The notes under the pieces were generated by a model. The model saw nothing but the letters and a program-made list of their open reading frames with translations, was not told the DNA's origin and did not search any database. The translations under genes and the position numbers were made by a program. 64,000 bases of DNA from Aptenodytes patagonicus (Eukaryota > Chordata > Aves > Sphenisciformes > Spheniscidae): assembly GCF_965638725.1 (NCBI RefSeq), contig NC_134951.1, forward strand, positions 7,277,618-7,341,617. The letters run 5' to 3'. Shown piece by piece: positions 59,301 to 64,000 of the stretch; positions within the stretch are counted from its first letter, which is position 1, and each line of letters starts with the position of its first letter.

Positions 59301-62300
59301 CCAGCCAATGCATTGCACAGTTGATGTTAAAAAGGACCAAATGCTACTATCCTAAATCCTCCTAGATCCTTTCTCTAGCCCAAGTGATTGCAGAAAAGCT
59401 CAGTCTGTCTTGACGAGTTTACTGTTTCTATGTATGTAATATGTTTCTTGGCATGTTTCTTGGCAAAATGGCAGCTGATATAGGACTAAACTTCTGTGGA
59501 TCTCAAAAATCAGAGGTGAGCTTGTCTAACAGAGGGTATGTAAAATGCTGGCCTCATGCAAGTGATAGCAAGTATGTTTTCAGGGCTTACTTTGCTTTCA
59601 GAGCAGAGGATCTGTAGGCTATCAAGGCACTTGGTTAGCAGCTAAATAATGATTTATATTATGCCTTTTATGTTTAAACCTGTTCTGTTATTACTTTAAA
59701 TCCAGTGAGCAGAATGGGAACTTAAATACAGAGAAGAAAACTCTACTTAACAGACACTAAGATCTCTTTCTCAGGTGTTGGTCCATGGTGGGGGACCTGC
59801 AGACTGGACAGAACCTCTCTATTGGGACAGGGTGTGACTACAGAGCAATTGTGGAACATGAGATCCTGCATGCTTTGGGATTTTATCATGAGCAGTCGAG
59901 GATGGACCGGGATGACTATGTGACCATCTGGTGGGATGAAATTATTACAGGTGGGTTTTGACCTTCAAGTCAGGTTTTGTTAAGTGCAGACCCATCAGTA
60001 TCTTATTTTCCCTCCTAGATTTTAAGACCTTCTTAAAGATATGGTTTTAGAAACACTGGGCCACACCTGAGACCACTGTAAATCAATCTGTAGCTGTAGC
60101 AGTATTTTGATACAACTTCTCTGGTCAAAGACCAGGGACTGTCTAAGGCCAGAAGAGAGAGGCCCTGCTTGGAAGTCAGAAGACTTTATTTCCCGTTGGC
60201 TCCAGGACTGGTCTGCTCTCTGATTTTGAACAGATCACTTCCCCTCTCTATGAGTCTCTTTTCTCTTGCTGTGTAATGCAAATTGTAAACTTACTGGCAT
60301 GGTGAGCTTTCAGGTGGCTCTTCTTTAATCAAAGGTCTTCTCAAAATCTGAAAGGTTTTTATACTCAGAGATTCAGTCTTTCCTGAAACTGGAAAGATTT
60401 ACTTAGTACATGAAGAAGCCTCAAAGTGATTAGATCAGATGAGACACATAAAATAGGCCCTAGCCTGCTCTCCCCTGCCCAGTGTGTCTGTGGGTTCTTG
60501 CCATCAGCCTTAGTATCATCAGGTACTGAATTTCAGCAAACTCTCCACAGTGCCCCTGGTCCCTAGGCAGTTTATCCTGCTGCCTCCTGTGAGGTCTGGT
60601 TCCATACTACTTAATGATCATATATTTGAAAAAGGGTGAATGGGAGTCTATAACAAGTTCTGAAAGGCACGCTAGCAAAGATTAAACTCTTGTTCCCAGT
60701 GATGGAGCTTTGCGATGCCAGTGGTGGTGCCAACTTTGCAGTTGTCCTGCAATTGCTCATGCTCTGTGTGGACAAACTGATCACTTCAGTCTCCAGGTTT
60801 ACGCAGTCACCATCTTTGCAAATAAGTGAAAAATACATGCAAAATAGTCATCAGAAAGGAACAAGATTCAGGGACCACTGTGGTCTCTTTTGGATAGATA
60901 AGAACTGCTGGTACAAGCAATTTCTGCTGCCCTCTAAGTGCAGTATCTGATATTTTGAATTGCCCCAAGTTGAATGGCCATGTGCATTCCTACTTGCTTC
61001 TACCCTGTACATGTAGTCTCTTTTGGGGTGGCTGAGCAGTAGATGGGATGTGGATGTTGATTTTGCAGACCATCATTTTTATTGTTATGAACAGCACTAA
61101 AAACAAGTCGCCTTATTACTAACTTGATCTCATCTTGAATGATGGTGATGAAGGTGATGATGATGATGATAATAGTATCTAGACTCTAACTTTTGGGCCC
61201 CTTTTTGCTGTGGACTGTAACTAATCACCTCCAAAGCAAGAAGACTTACAATGTACTTATAATGCACTATTGTGAGCTCTGATGTACAGAGGTATTGAAA
61301 AGCTTGACAAAACAGTGCCAATTCTCCATGCATTCTTTTTTTTTTTTCTTTCCAAAAAATATATCATTCAATCTTCTCTCAATGGACTTTATTGTGACAC
61401 TATTTTGGATGGAGTCCTGGGGCTGGTCTGATATCATTACAGTCAATTCCTATATTATGTGGGTTTCTACCCATACTATAAAATCTCATTTTCCAGTTAG
61501 GCAAATTCATTAAGTAGAAGACTTCTACTGAAGCCATCTGAAAGATGTCTGCTCCTCTAAAGGGAAATGAGGCTGATATGACTGTGCTCTCTGTGTGTGT
61601 GCACATCTGTTCCCGCATTAGTGATCCGCAAACCCAAATTTAATAGCATGGTAACAGTTTTTGCCATAATGCATTTTCATAAACTGCAATGCAGATAGCT
61701 GGCTGATGAGAGGAGAGATCCCCTATTCCTGTTGCTGTTGACAGAAAAGCTAATAAGCCTATTAGACTTCAGAGAAAACACACAAGACAGCCTAATGGAA
61801 TAGCCTCCTTGCTGTATGGTTTATTTCTTTTAAAAACACACAGAAGTTACCCTTTGCCTGGTAATGATCTTAAAAACCAGCTTCATTACACATGCCTGTG
61901 TCCTGCCAAGATTTTTCCCCCAGCTATAAAAAGTGATAGCACTTAATTAGCAAGATTCTTACCCTTTTTGATAAAAGGTGCAATTCAAGTATCTGTAAGA
62001 AAACAATCCCAAGCTCTTATACAATCTCAAGCCTTGGACTGAAGACCTTTGCACCCAGAATGGACTTGCAGAAGAGAAGGGCAGCCTTTACACGGAGAAG
62101 CTGTAATTATCCACTGAGCGCAGTCATGTGCTCTTTATTCCTGGAGAGCGAATGCCAAATATTCTGAAAATACTTGTGGTTGGAAATGCTGGCAATCTCT
62201 CTTTACTTCCATACCAAAATATGTGAAATGGCTCCCTCTCTCTGCCCTAGCAGACACCTTCATAATGAAAAGCTTTCTCTAAGAAACCATGAGAAACATG

Positions 62301-63101
62301 TTTCTAAAAGACATTTCAATAGAAATATCATAGCAATATTGTCAATCTAGGGTAAAACCATTTTTTTTTTCACAGATTCCTAATGTATTCTTTGCTTCAA
62401 AGAAGAACAGAACCTGGAGGCACTCCAGGACTGTCATACCTGTCCCCTTAATAAGTGGAGGGCTTCAGGGCCTCTCCTTGTTCATATATGATCGAATATC
62501 CTGGGAAACATTTGCATCAATATTCACAGCCTCTGGAATGGAGTACATTAATCCTTAAGCTTAATCCTTCAGGATGCCTAGGTACTATTAGACCGTCTAA
62601 TCTGACCTCCTATATATCCCATTCTTTGCAGCTCATTGATATTTGATTTTGAACTTACTGAAGTCACATGTGAGGGTGCAGAACTGCAATCTAAAGACAC
62701 TGCTTTGTCATCCAAGTTACTTCATAAACAAATCTTGCTAAATTTGAATAATTTATCATAAAGTAATTGCTTTCAGGTATATCAATTCTGTCTCAGAAAA
62801 CTGTATCCAAGCGGCCATGCTAAAGCCATTTCCTTTCCAGTTCCTCTAAAAATGAAGCACTTTTCTGTTTTTTTACCAGACCAAGAGCACAATTTTCTGA
62901 GGTATGATGACAGCTTCATCACTGATCTGAACACCCCCTATGACTACGAATCATTGATGCACTATGAACCACTTTCATTTAACAAAAATAAAAGCATCCC
63001 TACAATCACAGCGAAGATACCAGAATTTGATAATATAATTGGACAACGTCTAGACTTCAGTGCCATTGACCTGGAAAGACTGAATCGCATGTATAACTGC
63101 A
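56352..63101 (+). CDS. MEP1A: MEP1A: meprin A subunit alpha, 5' part (continues past the window)
   Basis: Eight exons join in phase into about 261 codons: 56352-56420, 56506-56530, 56621-56674, 57529-57569, 57680-57758, 58070-58187, 59775-59950, 62880-63101. Meprin alpha is an astacin-family zinc endopeptidase of brush-border and secreted complexes. The signal peptide is [19 protein letters not shown]. The propeptide has LFQGDILL (aspartate switch), and activation would occur at NQR/NALRN. The catalytic domain has [27 protein letters not shown], the zinc motif [20 protein letters not shown] (His157, His161, His167) and the Met-turn [11 protein letters not shown] with the normal Met. The last exon ends ERLNRMYNC with donor GTGAGT. 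MAM, MATH, EGF and membrane segments should follow beyond 64000. Sequence here is closer to human MEP1A ([17 protein letters not shown]) than the upstream copy is, so the symbol is given to this one. Confidence 0.93.
58694..58800 (+). repeat. Intronic direct repeat, copy 1
   Basis: The segment GAGGTGGCTCTTCTTTAATG to CTGGAAAGATTTATTTTA resembles 60312-60410 (roughly four in five bases by eye). The pair brackets the zinc-binding exon 59775-59950 of MEP1A. Confidence 0.75.
59775..59950 (+). CDS. MEP1A: MEP1A zinc-binding exon
   Basis: This 176-base exon encodes [20 protein letters not shown] and [13 protein letters not shown], with all zinc ligands and the catalytic Glu. Donor is GTGGGT. Confidence 0.94.
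60312..60410 (+). repeat. Intronic direct repeat, copy 2
   Basis: This is the partner of 58694-58800, sharing AGGTGGCTCTTCTTTAAT and TTATACTCAGAGATTCAG. It may be an old dispersed repeat or a local duplication. Confidence 0.75.
62880..63101 (+). CDS. MEP1A: MEP1A Met-turn exon
   Basis: The exon encodes [20 protein letters not shown] and [20 protein letters not shown] + NC. The Met-turn is the standard form. The preceding intron is about 2.9 kb and shows no recognisable element apart from the direct repeat. Confidence 0.94.
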
Positions 63102-64000
63102 GTGAGTCATAATTTAACCATGGCAAACTGTTTCTTTGTTTATACTTGAGCCTGGCTGGTTTACCTCCCTTATGTCTCTAAAACCACAAAAGCTCTTCTC
63201 AGGTGCTTTTGAGGCGGTATGGGAGAGGACCTGTGGTGTAGAGACCCAAACTGTTTATTCCCTCCTTATCCCTCTCTTTGGCTCTATTAACTGTCATTAC
63301 TTTTGTAAAAGTTCAATTAGTCAATGAAAGTCAATCCATTCACATCTTTTCTTCCATGTTGCTCCTAGGGGTTCAGACATGTGGTTGTGTTCTGCTGGTG
63401 TGTGGGCAGCTTCATTGTGCCTCTTTTGGGAGGTGAATGCAACTGTACTTTGTCCTCTTTTACTGGCAGTCGGTCTCAATTAGATTATTTTGCACCCGAG
63501 ATTGGCTAAGACTAGAGTCCAACACTCTGCCTAGTTTGTTGCTAAGCTGGTTTGAAGATGTTATCACCGTGTGTGATTATTAGCGAGAAGTTCTTGTCCC
63601 CATGGATCTGCCAACAGAAGCATCCACTTGCAAGCAAACTCAGCTGAACCAGCCTAAGGTAACTGGGTGGACTTTGCTTGAAGTGGAAGAACAGTGCTTA
63701 TGCTCCTCAAGCAGACAAGTGAGCCATGAAGAACAATAACCTCCAGCAGAGGAATGGTTAAATGCAACACCACCACTGTCCACAAAGTGACTTGTCTCTC
63801 CAAGGCTTACAAGCAGGCATAAAGACAGCCACCACCAGTCACTGTGCTTCAGCTGTGGCGTGGGAGTTTGTTAACCTTCTGCAAAGTGGTCAAGTGTTGG
63901 TATCTTTATGCAGGGAATCCCTCCAGGAATCAAACTTTTCCTCTTTTGAGTCTTTGGGCTCACATCTGCTCTGGGTTGTCTCCTCTACGTGATGTCTATA
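63102..64000. other. MEP1A intron running to the window end
   Basis: The next expected exon, the first MAM exon beginning near DQCSFE in the upstream copy, is not found before 64000. I see no other feature. Confidence 0.6.

Overview
The window looks like nuclear DNA of a bird. It carries CR1 LINE tails with the typical ATTCTRTG-type 3' ends, solo LTRs of families common in avian (especially neoavian) genomes, intron-split vertebrate genes, and a gene order (PLA2G7 - ANKRD66 - MEP1A) that, as I recall, matches human 6p12.3. Species cannot be named from the sequence. All genes were read by eye: exon edges come from GT/AG sites, reading phase and remembered protein families, not from any alignment.

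Layout. 1.9-10.5 kb, minus strand: PLA2G7 (lipoprotein-associated phospholipase A2 / plasma PAF acetylhydrolase), eleven coding exons with the Ser-Asp-His triad intact. 11.28-11.84 kb, plus strand: a complete intronless IMP3 (U3 snoRNP protein) in a CpG-rich island, head-to-head with PLA2G7. 12-20 kb: no recognised gene, partly very GC-rich. 20.0-28.2 kb, plus: ANKRD66 in three coding exons, with a solo LTR and a CR1 scrap in its second intron. 28-39 kb: a repeat-rich spacer with a 161-bp-arm inverted repeat, one solo LTR nested inside another, a decayed TAS2R bitter-taste receptor gene (minus), a CR1 copy and another solo LTR with a perfect 5-bp target duplication. 39.4-53.0 kb, plus: a complete 13-exon meprin A alpha-like gene. 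53.6-54.7 kb: another solo LTR. 56.3 kb to past the window end: a second meprin A alpha gene, of which the first eight coding exons are present.

The main biological point is the tandem meprin pair. Both copies keep the zymogen FxGD motif, the Arg-Asn activation site and the zinc motif HExxHxxGFxH. The upstream copy has drifted: its Met-turn methionine is leucine, and its reading frame stops right after the MATH/TRAF domain, so it lacks the inserted domain, EGF-like domain and membrane anchor of classical meprin alpha. It is predicted to be a directly secreted astacin protease. Its introns also hold two identical 135-bp direct repeats that bracket one MAM exon.

The genes are neighbours rather than a pathway: a secreted lipid hydrolase, a ribosome-biogenesis factor, an ankyrin protein of unclear role and gut/kidney-type proteases.
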